From NCBI GenBank assembly GCA_964546435.1, contig CAZJKJ010000004.1, positions 31,661 through 95,660 on the forward strand: a stretch of 64,000 nt of DNA, given 5' to 3'. This document shows positions 40,802 to 50,461 of this stretch, one piece after another (positions within the stretch are counted from its first letter, which is position 1; each line of letters opens with the position of its first letter). The notes below the pieces were generated by a model. That model was not told the DNA's origin. It was given only the letters and a program-made list of their open reading frames with translations, and searched no databases. The stretch comes from CAYNST01 sp964546435. GTDB taxonomy: Bacteria; Pseudomonadota; Gammaproteobacteria; Pseudomonadales; Cellvibrionaceae. The position numbers were made by a program, and so were the translations under genes.

Positions 40802-43497
40802 TGCGCGACCCCGCCCCGATCTATCCGGAATTTCCTTTCCAGCCGATCTTTTTCAAGCAGCACAAGTTCCGGGAGGAACTGGCCAGACGACCTGGCATCG
40901 GGGTATTCAAGGACGCGATCGCAGGGGTCAGCACTCATTTCAACCAGCAATTTGCCGAAGGCGAGGATGTCCGCTTCCTCGTCTCGGAACGTTCCACTTT
41001 TACCGATCTGATCCTGCATTACGCCTGGCACCAGTTTGTGTGGGGCAATGACGTCTGCCTGCTGGCCGTAGGCGGCTACGGGCGCCAGGAACTCCACCCC
41101 CATTCCGACATCGACATCCTTATCCTGTTCGAAGACGGCGCCGCCATGGGCAGCCTCGAAAGCGTCCAGCAATTCATCATGTTTCTGTGGGACATCGGGC
41201 TGGAAGTCGGCAGCAGCGTGCGCACCCTCTCGGAGTGCATCGACATTGCCCGCACGGACATTACCGTTGTGACCAACCTCATGGAAGCGCGCCGCCTTGC
41301 GGGCAATGATCGCCTGCGCGACCAGTTGCAGATCATGACCGATCCGGAGCATATGTGGTCCATCAGTAGCTTCTACACGGCCAAGGCGGAAGAGCAGCAC
41401 GAGCGCCACAAGAAGTTCAATTACACCGAATACGATCTCGAACCCAACATAAAAAACTCCCCCGGCGGCCTCCGGGATATCCAGACCGTCAACTGGATTG
41501 CCAAACGGCTTTTCGGGGTGCAGACCCTGCGGCAACTGGAAGGTAAAAACTTCTTTACCGAACTCGAGTTCGGCGTTTTGCGACAAGGCGAGGCGTTTTT
41601 ATGGCGGGTTCGTTACGGGTTGCATTTACTGGCCCGGCGCGCCGATGAGCGGCTGCTGTTCAGTGCCCAGCGCGAGCTGGCGCAACACTTCGGCTATCAG
41701 GACAACGAAAAAGGTCTGGCAGTCGAACAGTTCATGCACGAGTACTACCGGACCGTGCACGACATTCGCCAGATTACTGAAGTATTGCTGCGGGTACTCA
41801 ACGAAAAGATTCACGGGCACACGACTCAGTCATCCATCAGGAAAATCTGTAAAGACTTTCAGTTGCGGGACGGCTTCATTGAAGTGACCCATCCGAAGGT
41901 TTTCGAGGACAATCCCGGCTGTCTGCTGGAGATGTTTGTCCGCATCAGTGAGGATGAATCCATCCGCGGCGCCACGGCCGACACCATTCGCCTGATCCGT
42001 GAAAGCCGCACACTGATCGACGATGCGTTTCGGGAAAATCCGCGTAATCGCGCCATGTTCCTCTCTCTGTTCCGCATGAAGTATGGGCTGGTCACGCAGC
42101 TCAAGCGCATGCATCGCTACGGCATTCTCGGCCGTTATCTGCCCGAATTTGAGCGGATTACGGGGCAGATGCAGCACGACCTGTTCCACCGCTATACCGT
42201 GGACGCGCATTCACTGCTGGTCATGAAAAATGCGTGGCAGTTCAGCAAAGAATCGGCAAAAAAGGATTTCCCGCTGGCGGCGGAAATCGTCAGCCGCTTC
42301 CGGCAACCGGAACTGCTCTACATCGCTGCGCTCTTCCACGATATTGGCAAAGGCCGGGGCGGCGATCATTCCCAGCTCGGGGCTGTGGACGCGGAGCGGT
42401 TCTGCATCAACCACGGGCTCAGTGGCCGGGAAACACGTCTGGTCAAGTGGCTCGTTGAACGCCACCTGCTGATGTCCTATGTTTCGCAGAAAAAGGACAT
42501 TTCCGATCCGGAAGTGGTGCTGGAATTTGCTCTGGAAGTGGGTGATCAAACACATCTTGATTATCTGTACGCGCTGACGGTAGCCGACATGTGCGGCACC
42601 AACCCCGATATCTGGAACAGCTGGCGCGCAAGCCTGATGCGGCAGTTGTATAACGAGACCAAATCCGCCTTGCGCCGGGGACTCGAAAACACCATCGACC
42701 AGCAGGATATCGTCACCGAAACGCAGCAGAAAGCGCTGGCAATCCTTGTTCCGCGAGGCCTGCAGGAAGCAGAAGTGCGGGAAATCTGGCGCGACATGCC
42801 TTACGAATATTTTTTGCGGGAATTTTCTCTCGATATTGCATGGCAAACCGAAGCTATCCGTGACTATGATTCCGGTGAGCCGCTGATTTTGATCCGCGAT
42901 ATCAAGCATCCCCCGTGGGATGGCGCCACCCAGATATTCGTGCGTGCCAAGGATGCCGACAATGTGTTCGTCGCCGTGTCCCACTCGCTGGCGCATCAGG
43001 GACTGAACATTCAGGATGCCAGGATCTACAACTCCAAAAGCGGTTTCACAATCGATACGTTTTATGTGCTTGACGCCAACTACCAGCCGCTCGGCGATGA
43101 TCCCGCGCGCCTGCGGCAAATTCGCAAGTTTTTGACTGATGAGTTGAAACTGGCAAAGAATTACAAGGAAACGGTATATCGACGCACGCCCCGCCAGCTC
43201 AAGCAAATGGCAATTCCCACGCGTACCTATCTGAATCATGACACTCATGCGAATGTCACCGTGCTGGAAGTGATCAGCCCCGACAGACCCGGACTGCTCG
43301 CTACCATCGGGCGCATCTTTCTGGAATTCGGCGTGCAGCTGCAAAACGCAAAAATCTCGACGCTGGGTGAACGGGTCGAAGACGTCTTTTTCATTACTGA
43401 CCGCAATAAAAATCCGTTGCGCGACCCGGAGCTATGCGCCGCCCTGCAACGCACCATCTGTGAGCAGCTGGATTCCCAGGTCAGGCAGTATTCGTAG
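40801..43497 (+). CDS. glnD: Bifunctional [protein-PII] uridylyltransferase / uridylyl-removing enzyme
   Basis: The 898-residue nitrogen sensor modifies PII with UMP when glutamine is low and removes it when glutamine is high. An N-terminal nucleotidyltransferase domain carries VGGYGRQELHPHSDIDIL with the Asp-x-Asp metal site (about residue 100). An HD hydrolase domain follows (about 510, LFHDIGKGRGGDHSQLG), and two ACT domains close the chain (about 700-790 and 815-898; second VLEVISPDRPGLLATIG). ATG 40801 overlaps the map stop. map-glnD-dapC is the Pseudomonas order. Confidence 0.97.
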   Translation: MRDPAPIYPEFPFQPIFFKQHKFREELARRPGIGVFKDAIAGVSTHFNQQFAEGEDVRFLVSERSTFTDLILHYAWHQFVWGNDVCLLAVGGYGRQELHPHSDIDILILFEDGAAMGSLESVQQFIMFLWDIGLEVGSSVRTLSECIDIARTDITVVTNLMEARRLAGNDRLRDQLQIMTDPEHMWSISSFYTAKAEEQHERHKKFNYTEYDLEPNIKNSPGGLRDIQTVNWIAKRLFGVQTLRQLEGKNFFTELEFGVLRQGEAFLWRVRYGLHLLARRADERLLFSAQRELAQHFGYQDNEKGLAVEQFMHEYYRTVHDIRQITEVLLRVLNEKIHGHTTQSSIRKICKDFQLRDGFIEVTHPKVFEDNPGCLLEMFVRISEDESIRGATADTIRLIRESRTLIDDAFRENPRNRAMFLSLFRMKYGLVTQLKRMHRYGILGRYLPEFERITGQMQHDLFHRYTVDAHSLLVMKNAWQFSKESAKKDFPLAAEIVSRFRQPELLYIAALFHDIGKGRGGDHSQLGAVDAERFCINHGLSGRETRLVKWLVERHLLMSYVSQKKDISDPEVVLEFALEVGDQTHLDYLYALTVADMCGTNPDIWNSWRASLMRQLYNETKSALRRGLENTIDQQDIVTETQQKALAILVPRGLQEAEVREIWRDMPYEYFLREFSLDIAWQTEAIRDYDSGEPLILIRDIKHPPWDGATQIFVRAKDADNVFVAVSHSLAHQGLNIQDARIYNSKSGFTIDTFYVLDANYQPLGDDPARLRQIRKFLTDELKLAKNYKETVYRRTPRQLKQMAIPTRTYLNHDTHANVTVLEVISPDRPGLLATIGRIFLEFGVQLQNAKISTLGERVEDVFFITDRNKNPLRDPELCAALQRTICEQLDSQVRQYS

Positions 43498-43630
43498 GCG
43501 ATCTATTCAGTTAACTTACCCATACAGCGGCGGATCAACCAGTCGGACACCTTGCCGTCTGAATACCTTATCTTCCTGCGCCGGGGCACGACCGCGCATG
43601 GCATTTCCAAAAGTGTGAGCAGGCTCCACC

Positions 43631-44827
43631 ATGAACCATAACCTTAACTCGCTCCAACCCTACCCGTTTGAAAAACTCGCAATGCTGAAAGAAGGCATTT
43701 CGCCGCCGGCGGGGCTGTCGCATATTGCCTTGTCCATCGGCGAGCCCAAACACGAACCGCCAGAATTTGTTTTGCGGGTTTTTCAGGAACACCTCAGCGC
43801 ATTTTCCAATTACCCGCTGACGCGTGGAATTGCCGAGTTACGCGAGGCTATTGCGCAGTGGGCAACCCGGCGCTTTTCTCTCACGCCCGCGACCCTGACG
43901 GCGGACCGGCATGTACTGCCGGTTGCCGGAACCCGTGAAGCGCTGTTCTCCTTTGCCCAGGCAGTCGTCAACGCGACGCCGACAGCACGGGTCGTCATGC
44001 CCAATCCGTTCTACCAGATCTATGAAGGGGCGGCCCTGCTGTCAGGCGCCAGGCCCTGGTTCGTCAACTGTGACAAGCGCAACGGTTTTGCACCCGATTT
44101 TGCGGGTGTGCCCGAGCGCGTCTGGCGCGATTGCCAGTTTCTCTACATCTGTTCACCCGGCAACCCGACAGGCCAGGTGCTGGATCTCGAGACGCTCAAG
44201 GAATTGATCGGGCTGGCGGATCGTTACGACTTCATTATTGCCAGTGATGAATGCTACTCCGAACTCTACTTCGACGAATCCAGTCCACCCCCGGGATTAT
44301 TGCAGGCCTGCGCCGCGCTCGGACGCGATGACTATGCGCGCTGCGTGGTGTTTCACAGCCTCTCCAAGCGCTCGAACCTGCCGGGGATGCGTTCGGGTTT
44401 TGTCGCCGGTGACGCAGACATTCTGCAAAAATACCTGCAGTACCGCACCTATCAGGGTTGTGCCCTGCCAGTGCCCGTGCAGCTGGCCAGCATTGCGGCC
44501 TGGAACGACGAGCAACACGTACGGCAAAACCGCGATCTGTATCGGGAAAAATTTGCAGCGGTCAGCAACATACTCGCGGATGTGCTTGAGTTCCGGTTGC
44601 CCGATGCCGGTTTCTATTTGTGGGCACAGACGCCCGTCGATGACACCGCTTTTGCCCGCGATCTTTATGCCAGCCAGAACGTCACGGTGCTCCCCGGCAG
44701 TTATCTCGGCCGGGAAACGGACAGCGGCAATCCCGGGCAGGGTTATGTGCGGATGGCACTGGTTGCTACCGTAGCGCAGTGCATTGAAGCGGCCGAACGC
44801 ATACGCGCATTCTGCCGTAAGGGTTAA
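43631..44827 (+). CDS. dapC: N-succinyldiaminopimelate aminotransferase
   Basis: The 398-residue class I PLP aminotransferase is probably DapC of lysine/diaminopimelate synthesis. The PLP lysine is in HSLSKRSNLPGMRSGF. YICSPGNPTGQVLDLETL, SDECYSELYFDE and the C-terminal GYVRMALVAT are typical of the fold. The assignment to DapC rests on the position after glnD, as in P. aeruginosa, and on the opening LQPYPFEKLAMLKEGI. It lies 133 bp after glnD. Confidence 0.88.
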   Translation: MNHNLNSLQPYPFEKLAMLKEGISPPAGLSHIALSIGEPKHEPPEFVLRVFQEHLSAFSNYPLTRGIAELREAIAQWATRRFSLTPATLTADRHVLPVAGTREALFSFAQAVVNATPTARVVMPNPFYQIYEGAALLSGARPWFVNCDKRNGFAPDFAGVPERVWRDCQFLYICSPGNPTGQVLDLETLKELIGLADRYDFIIASDECYSELYFDESSPPPGLLQACAALGRDDYARCVVFHSLSKRSNLPGMRSGFVAGDADILQKYLQYRTYQGCALPVPVQLASIAAWNDEQHVRQNRDLYREKFAAVSNILADVLEFRLPDAGFYLWAQTPVDDTAFARDLYASQNVTVLPGSYLGRETDSGNPGQGYVRMALVATVAQCIEAAERIRAFCRKG

Positions 44828-44830
44828 CAC

Positions 44831-45493
44831 TTGCCGAATCTGACCAAGCGCGAGCGTGTCGCCTTCATTCTGGATACCCTGCAACGCCTGTATCCGAACC
44901 CGCCCATACCCCTGAGCCATTCCAGTCCCTATACGCTGCTGGTTGCCGTCGTGTTGTCGGCGCAGTGCACGGACGAGCGGGTCAATCAGGTCACGCCGCA
45001 CCTGTGGCGTTTTGGTGTCGAGCCGGATGCCATCGCGAAACTCACGGTCGAACAGATTCAGGCGGTGATCCGCCCCTGCGGACTCTCGCCCCAAAAGGCT
45101 AAAGCGATCCGGGCGCTGTCGGGGATTCTCGTGGAAAAACACGGCGGCAAGGTGCCTGCCTCCTTTGAAGAGCTGGAGGCTTTACCCGGTGTTGGACACA
45201 AGACCGCAGGCGTGGTGATGGCCCAATGCTTTGATGTGCCGGCCTTCCCTGTCGACACTCATATTCACCGGCTGGCGCAACGCTGGGGCCTGACGCCCGG
45301 GAAAAACGTAGCCAGGACGGAAGCGGATTTGAAAAGACTCTTTCCCCGGGACCGCTGGAACACATTGCATTTGCAGATCATTTATTACGGCCGGGAATTC
45401 TGCAGCGCCCGTGGCTGCGACGGTACGAAATGTCTGATCTGCAAAACCTGTTATCCGGAGCGCGTCAAACCAAAAATTACGCGCAAATCGTAA
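44831..45493 (+). CDS. nth: Endonuclease III-like DNA glycosylase/AP lyase with unusual C-terminal cysteines
   Basis: The 220-residue product removes oxidised pyrimidines. The helix-hairpin-helix with the catalytic Lys is LPGVGHKTAGVVM, and the catalytic Asp is in PVDTHIHRLAQRWGL. The canonical [4Fe-4S] loop is C-x6-C-x2-C-x5-C; here the end reads FCSARGCDGTKCLICKTC, giving spacings of 4, 4, 2 and 2. The body (LLVAVVLSAQCTDERVNQVT, GREF-SARG region) resembles the cluster-less Nth subgroup I associate with Bacteroidetes. TTG 44831, 3 bp after dapC, is the likely start. Transfer from another lineage is possible. Confidence 0.88.
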   Translation: MPNLTKRERVAFILDTLQRLYPNPPIPLSHSSPYTLLVAVVLSAQCTDERVNQVTPHLWRFGVEPDAIAKLTVEQIQAVIRPCGLSPQKAKAIRALSGILVEKHGGKVPASFEELEALPGVGHKTAGVVMAQCFDVPAFPVDTHIHRLAQRWGLTPGKNVARTEADLKRLFPRDRWNTLHLQIIYYGREFCSARGCDGTKCLICKTCYPERVKPKITRKS

Positions 45494-45512
45494 CCGCCGG
45501 CTACGATGTCCC

Positions 45513-48500
45513 TCAAGGACGTGTGGTGGAGGTTTTTTGATTTTTCCCGACCGCATCCGCAGGTCTGCGGGAAGGTTCGGCCCGCCAGGCTGACAACAGA
45601 CTTTTCAGACGGGAGAGATCGGCGGGTTTGGTGAAATAGCTGTCGAATTGTTTTGCCGCAGCTTCACCGGCTTCATCACCCGACAAACCGATAAAGCGGG
45701 TCAGTTCAATTTCACGTGCCTCGCGCAAGGCTGCCAGCACATCGTAGCCGGACATATCCGGCAGATTGATATCCAGGATAACGGCCTCGGGCTGCACCGC
45801 CAGCGCGCAGTCAATCGCACTTTGGCCCGTACCGGCCGTGTGCGTTTCGAATCCTTCCAGCTGGAGAATCTGCGAGAGCGCGTTCTGCGCGTCGGCGTTA
45901 TCATCGACGATCAACACCGAAAATTTTTCGCTCGCCGCTGCGGCGTTTTTCTCATCGTCTTCCTGCTCCGGAGTCATGGCTGCGCTGGCTAGCATTTCCA
46001 GCAATTGGCGTCCGTCCACCGGTTTGCTCAAATAATGATTGCAGCCGGCGGCCAGACATTTTTCCCGCTCGCCCTGCATGGCACCAGCGGTCAGTGCCAC
46101 GATTGTTTTCCGGTAGCCTCTCTCACGCAGCAAGGTGGTTGCTTTGAATCCATCCATAACCGGCATCTGCATATCCATGACGATAACGTCGAAGGGTTCG
46201 CCGGCGAGGACAGATTTTTCGTACTGCTCCAGCGCATCTTTGCCGTTCACCGCCGTCCGGCTCTTGCCACCCGCCTGTTCGATCAACCGTTGAATCAGCA
46301 GACGCATATCGTCCCGGTCATCCACCACAAGAATCAGTTCGCCATTGAGTTTGCGATAAGGCCTGGGTGGCTCAGTGCGCAACAGATGATGCTTCAGCGG
46401 TTCAATGAACTCCGAACCGGCCGCAATGGCAGCGGGAAAGGTAAACGTAAACGTGCTGCCGTACCCGACTTCGCTTTGAACCGCGATGCTGCCATCAAGC
46501 AGCCTGGCCAGTCGCTGGGAAATGTTGAGGCCGAGACCCGATCCCTCGAAGCGCCGGGTAATGCTGGTGTCACCTTGTTCAAACGCATCGAAAATCAGTT
46601 GCAACTGTTCCTGGGGAATTCCCACGCCAGTGTCCCGAATACAAAATTCAATATCGACCTGCTCCGCGCTTTTACGGATTGCGCGGATGACGACTTCCAC
46701 CGACCCTTTTTCCGTAAACTTGATGGCGTTGCCGACAAGGTTGATCAGAATCTGTTTGAGTCGCATCGGGTCGCTTTCGATCAATTCCGGTACCTTGTCC
46801 TGGTATTCCACCCGTAACTGAATGTCTTTGGCGTGGGCCCGGTTTTCCAGCAGTGCGAAAATATCGCTGACAAACGCCACCAGAGAAAACTTCTGAGGAA
46901 AGATAGATAGCTTTCCTGCTTCGATTCGAGACAGGTCGAGCACATCATTCAAAAGCGCCAGCAAATGCTCACCATTGCGCCGAATGGCTTCCACATTGAC
47001 CAGATTGTCCGGCTCGCGCAGATGCATCGCCAGAATTTCGGTGTATCCCAGAATTGCACTTAAAGGGGTTCGCAATTCGTGACTCATGTTCGCCACAAAT
47101 TTGCTTTTCGCCTCACTGGCGTTCTCAGCCAGCTGGCGGGCGTGCTCCAGCGCCAACTCTGCCTGCTTGCGCTCGGTAATGTCCTGCGCGGTCGGTGCCA
47201 GAAAAATAATCTCTCCGGCGTCATTGCGCACCGGCGCCAGAGCAAAGTCCACAACCCGTTGCGACCCGTCCGCCATCCAGTAGTCCAGCTCCATGCGCAC
47301 TACGCCACCGCCCGCCGCAACGGCAACCGCATCTCTTATCGCGTTCTGTACATCGGTAGAGCCGCGCCACCAGGGCGTCTGCCAGAAGTATTTGCCGATG
47401 ATTTCTTCGCGGTTGTATCCGCCGGTTTCCAGTGACGTGCGGTTGGCTTCGGTAACGATTCCGTCGAGTTCCATAATGCCGGCAAACGAGAGGCTCTGGT
47501 CGAAGAACACCCGCAGTTTTGCAGCCATCTCGGTGGATTGAGCTTCCAGTAGCTGCTCTCTTTGCCGAGCCTGCAGTTCATCGATCCGCCGTCGCATTGT
47601 CAGCAGCGTCCGTTGGCGCCAGAACAGAAACAAAGCGGTCAGGCCAACGATACTGACTACGAGGACGATTACCGAGGTAAAGGTAAACGGCGCAGCCGGC
47701 TCCCGATGCCAACGCTCATAAAGCTGTCCGAACTCCTTGTTTTCGAGCAGACGGCGGACGGCGCTGTCGATCTGCTCGAAGAGCTGTTCCCGCTCCTGTC
47801 GCACTGCCATTGCCCGTTTGACTTCATACAGCGGTTTGCCCACCGTCCGCACCCGGTGCTCCAGTCCGCTCTCTCTGAGCAAACGCTCCACCGACGTCTG
47901 CGGGTAGATAAGTGCATCAACTTTGCCGGCAAGCAGTGCCAGCAGCGCGTCCTGCAGGGAGTCGAAGGACTCGGGATAGTCGGTGTACCGGGCCGCAACC
48001 ACCGGCCCTACATTACTGTCTACCACTGCCACCACTTTCTTGCGCAGTTGCCCCGTATTCTTGATCACGTAGTCACTCGACCGGATAAACCCCCGCACAC
48101 CCACCGTTTCCAGAGGGACAGTGAACCGGGCAAAGCTCTGGCGCTCTTCGGTTATGCCAAGATTGGGGATGAGGTCAATCTCGCCGTGACGCAAGGCATC
48201 CAGTGCGTCCGACCAGCTTTCATAGACGACGAACTCGTAGCGAAGATCAGCGATCTGAGCAACTGCCTTGAAAGTATCAATGGCAAACCCGCGCGGCTCG
48301 CCGGTGACCGCCTGGATTTCATAATGCGGAGGAAAGTCTTCGAGAACACCCACTTTGATGACGTCCCTGGCCGCTTCCGTATCCGCGTCGCCACGGGTCG
48401 CGGTCACCAGGAGCAGAGCCATGCAAAGCAGCAACACGCCCCACTTGTTGCAAGTCGAAGCCGAAACGGATTCCAGATTCTGTTCCTCCAGAATGGTGAG

Positions 48501-48566
48501 TGCCTGGTTCAGGATGCGACACGAGGAAACGGGTCGACACCTGCTGCGGTGCCCGCGCAAAGCCAC
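45513..48566 (-). CDS. Hybrid sensor histidine kinase with solute-binding sensor, PAS and two receiver domains
   Basis: The 1017-residue protein has an export signal (about 41-58), a periplasmic SBP_bac_3 domain (about 68-290, IKVGVLEDFPPHYEI) and a membrane helix (about 296-316). A PAS domain (about 345-465), HisKA with His496 (NMSHELRTPLSAILGYTE) and HATPase (DTGVGIPQEQLQLIFDAFEQ) follow. Two receiver domains close it (LILVVDDRDDMRLLI with MDMQMPVMDG; VLIVDDNADAQN with LDINLPDMSG). There is no HPt domain, so phosphate must pass to a separate HPt or regulator. The start is unsure: GTG 48566 has no ribosome site, while GGAGG (48489-48485) stands 8 bases before an in-frame CTG at 48476. The next gene upstream is a diguanylate cyclase on the same strand. 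Confidence 0.93.
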   Translation of the reverse strand: MALRGHRSRCRPVSSCRILNQALTILEEQNLESVSASTCNKWGVLLLCMALLLVTATRGDADTEAARDVIKVGVLEDFPPHYEIQAVTGEPRGFAIDTFKAVAQIADLRYEFVVYESWSDALDALRHGEIDLIPNLGITEERQSFARFTVPLETVGVRGFIRSSDYVIKNTGQLRKKVVAVVDSNVGPVVAARYTDYPESFDSLQDALLALLAGKVDALIYPQTSVERLLRESGLEHRVRTVGKPLYEVKRAMAVRQEREQLFEQIDSAVRRLLENKEFGQLYERWHREPAAPFTFTSVIVLVVSIVGLTALFLFWRQRTLLTMRRRIDELQARQREQLLEAQSTEMAAKLRVFFDQSLSFAGIMELDGIVTEANRTSLETGGYNREEIIGKYFWQTPWWRGSTDVQNAIRDAVAVAAGGGVVRMELDYWMADGSQRVVDFALAPVRNDAGEIIFLAPTAQDITERKQAELALEHARQLAENASEAKSKFVANMSHELRTPLSAILGYTEILAMHLREPDNLVNVEAIRRNGEHLLALLNDVLDLSRIEAGKLSIFPQKFSLVAFVSDIFALLENRAHAKDIQLRVEYQDKVPELIESDPMRLKQILINLVGNAIKFTEKGSVEVVIRAIRKSAEQVDIEFCIRDTGVGIPQEQLQLIFDAFEQGDTSITRRFEGSGLGLNISQRLARLLDGSIAVQSEVGYGSTFTFTFPAAIAAGSEFIEPLKHHLLRTEPPRPYRKLNGELILVVDDRDDMRLLIQRLIEQAGGKSRTAVNGKDALEQYEKSVLAGEPFDVIVMDMQMPVMDGFKATTLLRERGYRKTIVALTAGAMQGEREKCLAAGCNHYLSKPVDGRQLLEMLASAAMTPEQEDDEKNAAAASEKFSVLIVDDNADAQNALSQILQLEGFETHTAGTGQSAIDCALAVQPEAVILDINLPDMSGYDVLAALREAREIELTRFIGLSGDEAGEAAAKQFDSYFTKPADLSRLKSLLSAWRAEPSRRPADAVGKNQKTSTTRP

Positions 48567-48633
48567 GCCATTTGACCATTATCGCCAGCAAATAACCAGC
48601 GGGAGGTTGTTACAACTCAGCAGCCACAAGGAC

Positions 48634-49929
48634 TCAGGAGGCCAGAATTACCCGATTGCGACCGGACTTTTTGGCGTCATATAAGGACATATCAGCGCGA
48701 ATGAACAATTGATCGAGAGTTTCCTCCCCGCCCAGCATGGCAACGCCCATGCTGACCGTGATTTCCACACCGTGACTGAAACTCGCAGCCGCGATCAGCG
48801 ACCGCAACTTCTCCGCCAGCAGCCGCGCATCACTCGCCGTGGTGTCGCGACAGACCAGAACAAATTCTTCCCCACCCCAGCGGGCGAACATGTCGCCGGC
48901 GCGGACATTACGCTGCACAAGATCGACGATGCCGGTCAACACGCTGTCACCGACCGCATGGCCGTAGGTATCATTGACTTTCTTGAAGTGGTCAACATCG
49001 AGCATGATGATGGACAAGGGTTTGCGTGAACGCCGCCATTCAAGTAGCCCAGTCTTGATGGCGTCTTCAATTCCCTGCCGGTTGAACGCACCGGTCAACG
49101 GGTCGGTTTTGGCAATTTCTTCGAGTTGCTGCCCGCGCATATCGAGCAACTGGTTAACTTCCAGCAACTCCTGCTCGCGGCGCTTGCGGCGCTTCAGCTC
49201 CCGATTGAGCCATAAAATGCGGGCGGCCAGGAACAGCAATGCAATGACCAGCCAGGCGCCGAGGATAAACTGATACCAGCGCTGGGTTGACAGGCGATGC
49301 CCGGTAAACTCTATGCGCTGCAATTGCAATTCGTAATGACCGCGAGGAGAGTTATTGCCTGTCTGCACCTCGAACACCACAATATTGTCGAATTGAGGGT
49401 GGGAAAACTCGGGGTGTACATTCAACTGGTGCAACCACCAATTGGCCACGAAGAAGTCCGACATGTTGAATTCGATCGGTCCATCGCGCAAAAGCGCCGC
49501 ATCGAACTCTATCTGATTGTATTTCGTGGTGGCATTGAAGCCCGGCACGCTGTAGGCGAGATCAAAATTGCGCAGATAGATGCGGATGGTTCGACCCGGC
49601 CCCTTATAGTCAAGCCATATCCGGACCTTGGTAAAGTTTGACAGGTCGATGCCTTTTTCTCGCGCGGGGTCAAAGATCAGTTCGAAGCCACAAAACGGGT
49701 ATTGGACTTTCTGCTCCAGGTCGCAGCTCCACTTGAACTTGTCCCGATCCAGAAATGCCGAACGAGTGGCGCCACCATTGACGCGATCATCATAAACTGT
49801 TGCCGCCAGACCACTATCATGGTCGATGACCTTGGTCACCTTCAAAACATTGCGTTCGGCCACGACCGCAATCAAGGTCAATAAAACCATCGCGGCGAGT
49901 GCCTTTTCAAGCTTAAAACTGGAGAACAT
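48634..49929 (-). CDS. Membrane-bound diguanylate cyclase with periplasmic sensor domain
   Basis: The 431-residue protein makes c-di-GMP. An N-terminal membrane helix (about 8-26) and a second at about 219-240 enclose a periplasmic domain. That domain is rich in beta strands (KVRIWLDYKGPGRTIRIYLR) and resembles carbohydrate-binding-module-like folds (inference). The GGDEF domain has active site GGEEF at 352-356 and an inhibitory I-site RAGD at 343-346, so product inhibition is likely. It lies 67 bp upstream of the hybrid kinase gene on the same strand and may be co-transcribed with it. Confidence 0.92.
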   Translation of the reverse strand: MFSSFKLEKALAAMVLLTLIAVVAERNVLKVTKVIDHDSGLAATVYDDRVNGGATRSAFLDRDKFKWSCDLEQKVQYPFCGFELIFDPAREKGIDLSNFTKVRIWLDYKGPGRTIRIYLRNFDLAYSVPGFNATTKYNQIEFDAALLRDGPIEFNMSDFFVANWWLHQLNVHPEFSHPQFDNIVVFEVQTGNNSPRGHYELQLQRIEFTGHRLSTQRWYQFILGAWLVIALLFLAARILWLNRELKRRKRREQELLEVNQLLDMRGQQLEEIAKTDPLTGAFNRQGIEDAIKTGLLEWRRSRKPLSIIMLDVDHFKKVNDTYGHAVGDSVLTGIVDLVQRNVRAGDMFARWGGEEFVLVCRDTTASDARLLAEKLRSLIAAASFSHGVEITVSMGVAMLGGEETLDQLFIRADMSLYDAKKSGRNRVILAS

Positions 49930-50090
49930 GCAGAATGCCGGCCCTTCGGAGAACTGTCCAGGAACACCGTAAAATGTGAATGCTATGCGCCATCAAGGGT
50001 TAACATCCCATTCGTATGTGAATGATACTGGCACAGAAAGCTCGATTTGCAAGCGGATTGGCAGCGTCGGACCCTCTTTAGAATCATTTG

Positions 50091-50369
50091 TTATTTCGGC
50101 AGCGAATCCCCGTCTTTCAAAAACTTCTCCACATACCAGCAGCTCGCTGTAATCTCAAAGCCCTCTGCACGCGCCCATTTTAACCCCTGACGGACCAACG
50201 CTTCTGCGATGCCTTGACCCCTCGCATTAGCGGGGACATAGGTCCGGGTAAAGTCGATACTTCCCGCCGCCGACTTGCTGCTCTTTGGCCGGCGGTATTC
50301 CAGCACTGCCAAATCGACGGCTGTTTGCGTTTCAAACCGGGATTCTTCGACGTTGTGGACTATGTTCAT
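50091..50369 (-). CDS. Small GNAT-family N-acetyltransferase (YjdJ type)
   Basis: About 92 residues from ATG 50369 (MNIVHNVEESRFE). The segment YVPANARGQGIAEALVRQGL contains the acetyl-CoA pyrophosphate loop of GNAT proteins, and ITASCWYVEKFLKD closes the minimal domain. This compact type is known as the YjdJ-like acetyltransferase group, whose substrate is unknown. The frame extends upstream to 50411, but those residues are not family-like. It follows csbD on the same strand, with a strong hairpin between them. Confidence 0.82.
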   Translation of the reverse strand: MNIVHNVEESRFETQTAVDLAVLEYRRPKSSKSAAGSIDFTRTYVPANARGQGIAEALVRQGLKWARAEGFEITASCWYVEKFLKDGDSLPK

Positions 50370-50424
50370 GATTCGCGAGTTACCAGACAGGTTCGTGGAG
50401 CCAAGCAGCATTTTCGGGAGGGTG

Positions 50425-50450
50425 ACAACCGCCTGTCAGCAGGCGGTTGT
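50425..50450 (-). terminator. Strong hairpin between csbD and the GNAT gene
   Basis: ACAACCGCCTG and CAGGCGGTTGT form a perfect 11-bp stem with a 4-base loop, 11 bases after the csbD stop. The sequence after it on the minus strand (CACCCTCCC) is not T-rich, so it may protect or end the csbD transcript without being a classical terminator. Confidence 0.6.
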
Positions 50451-50461
50451 CGACCCGACGA

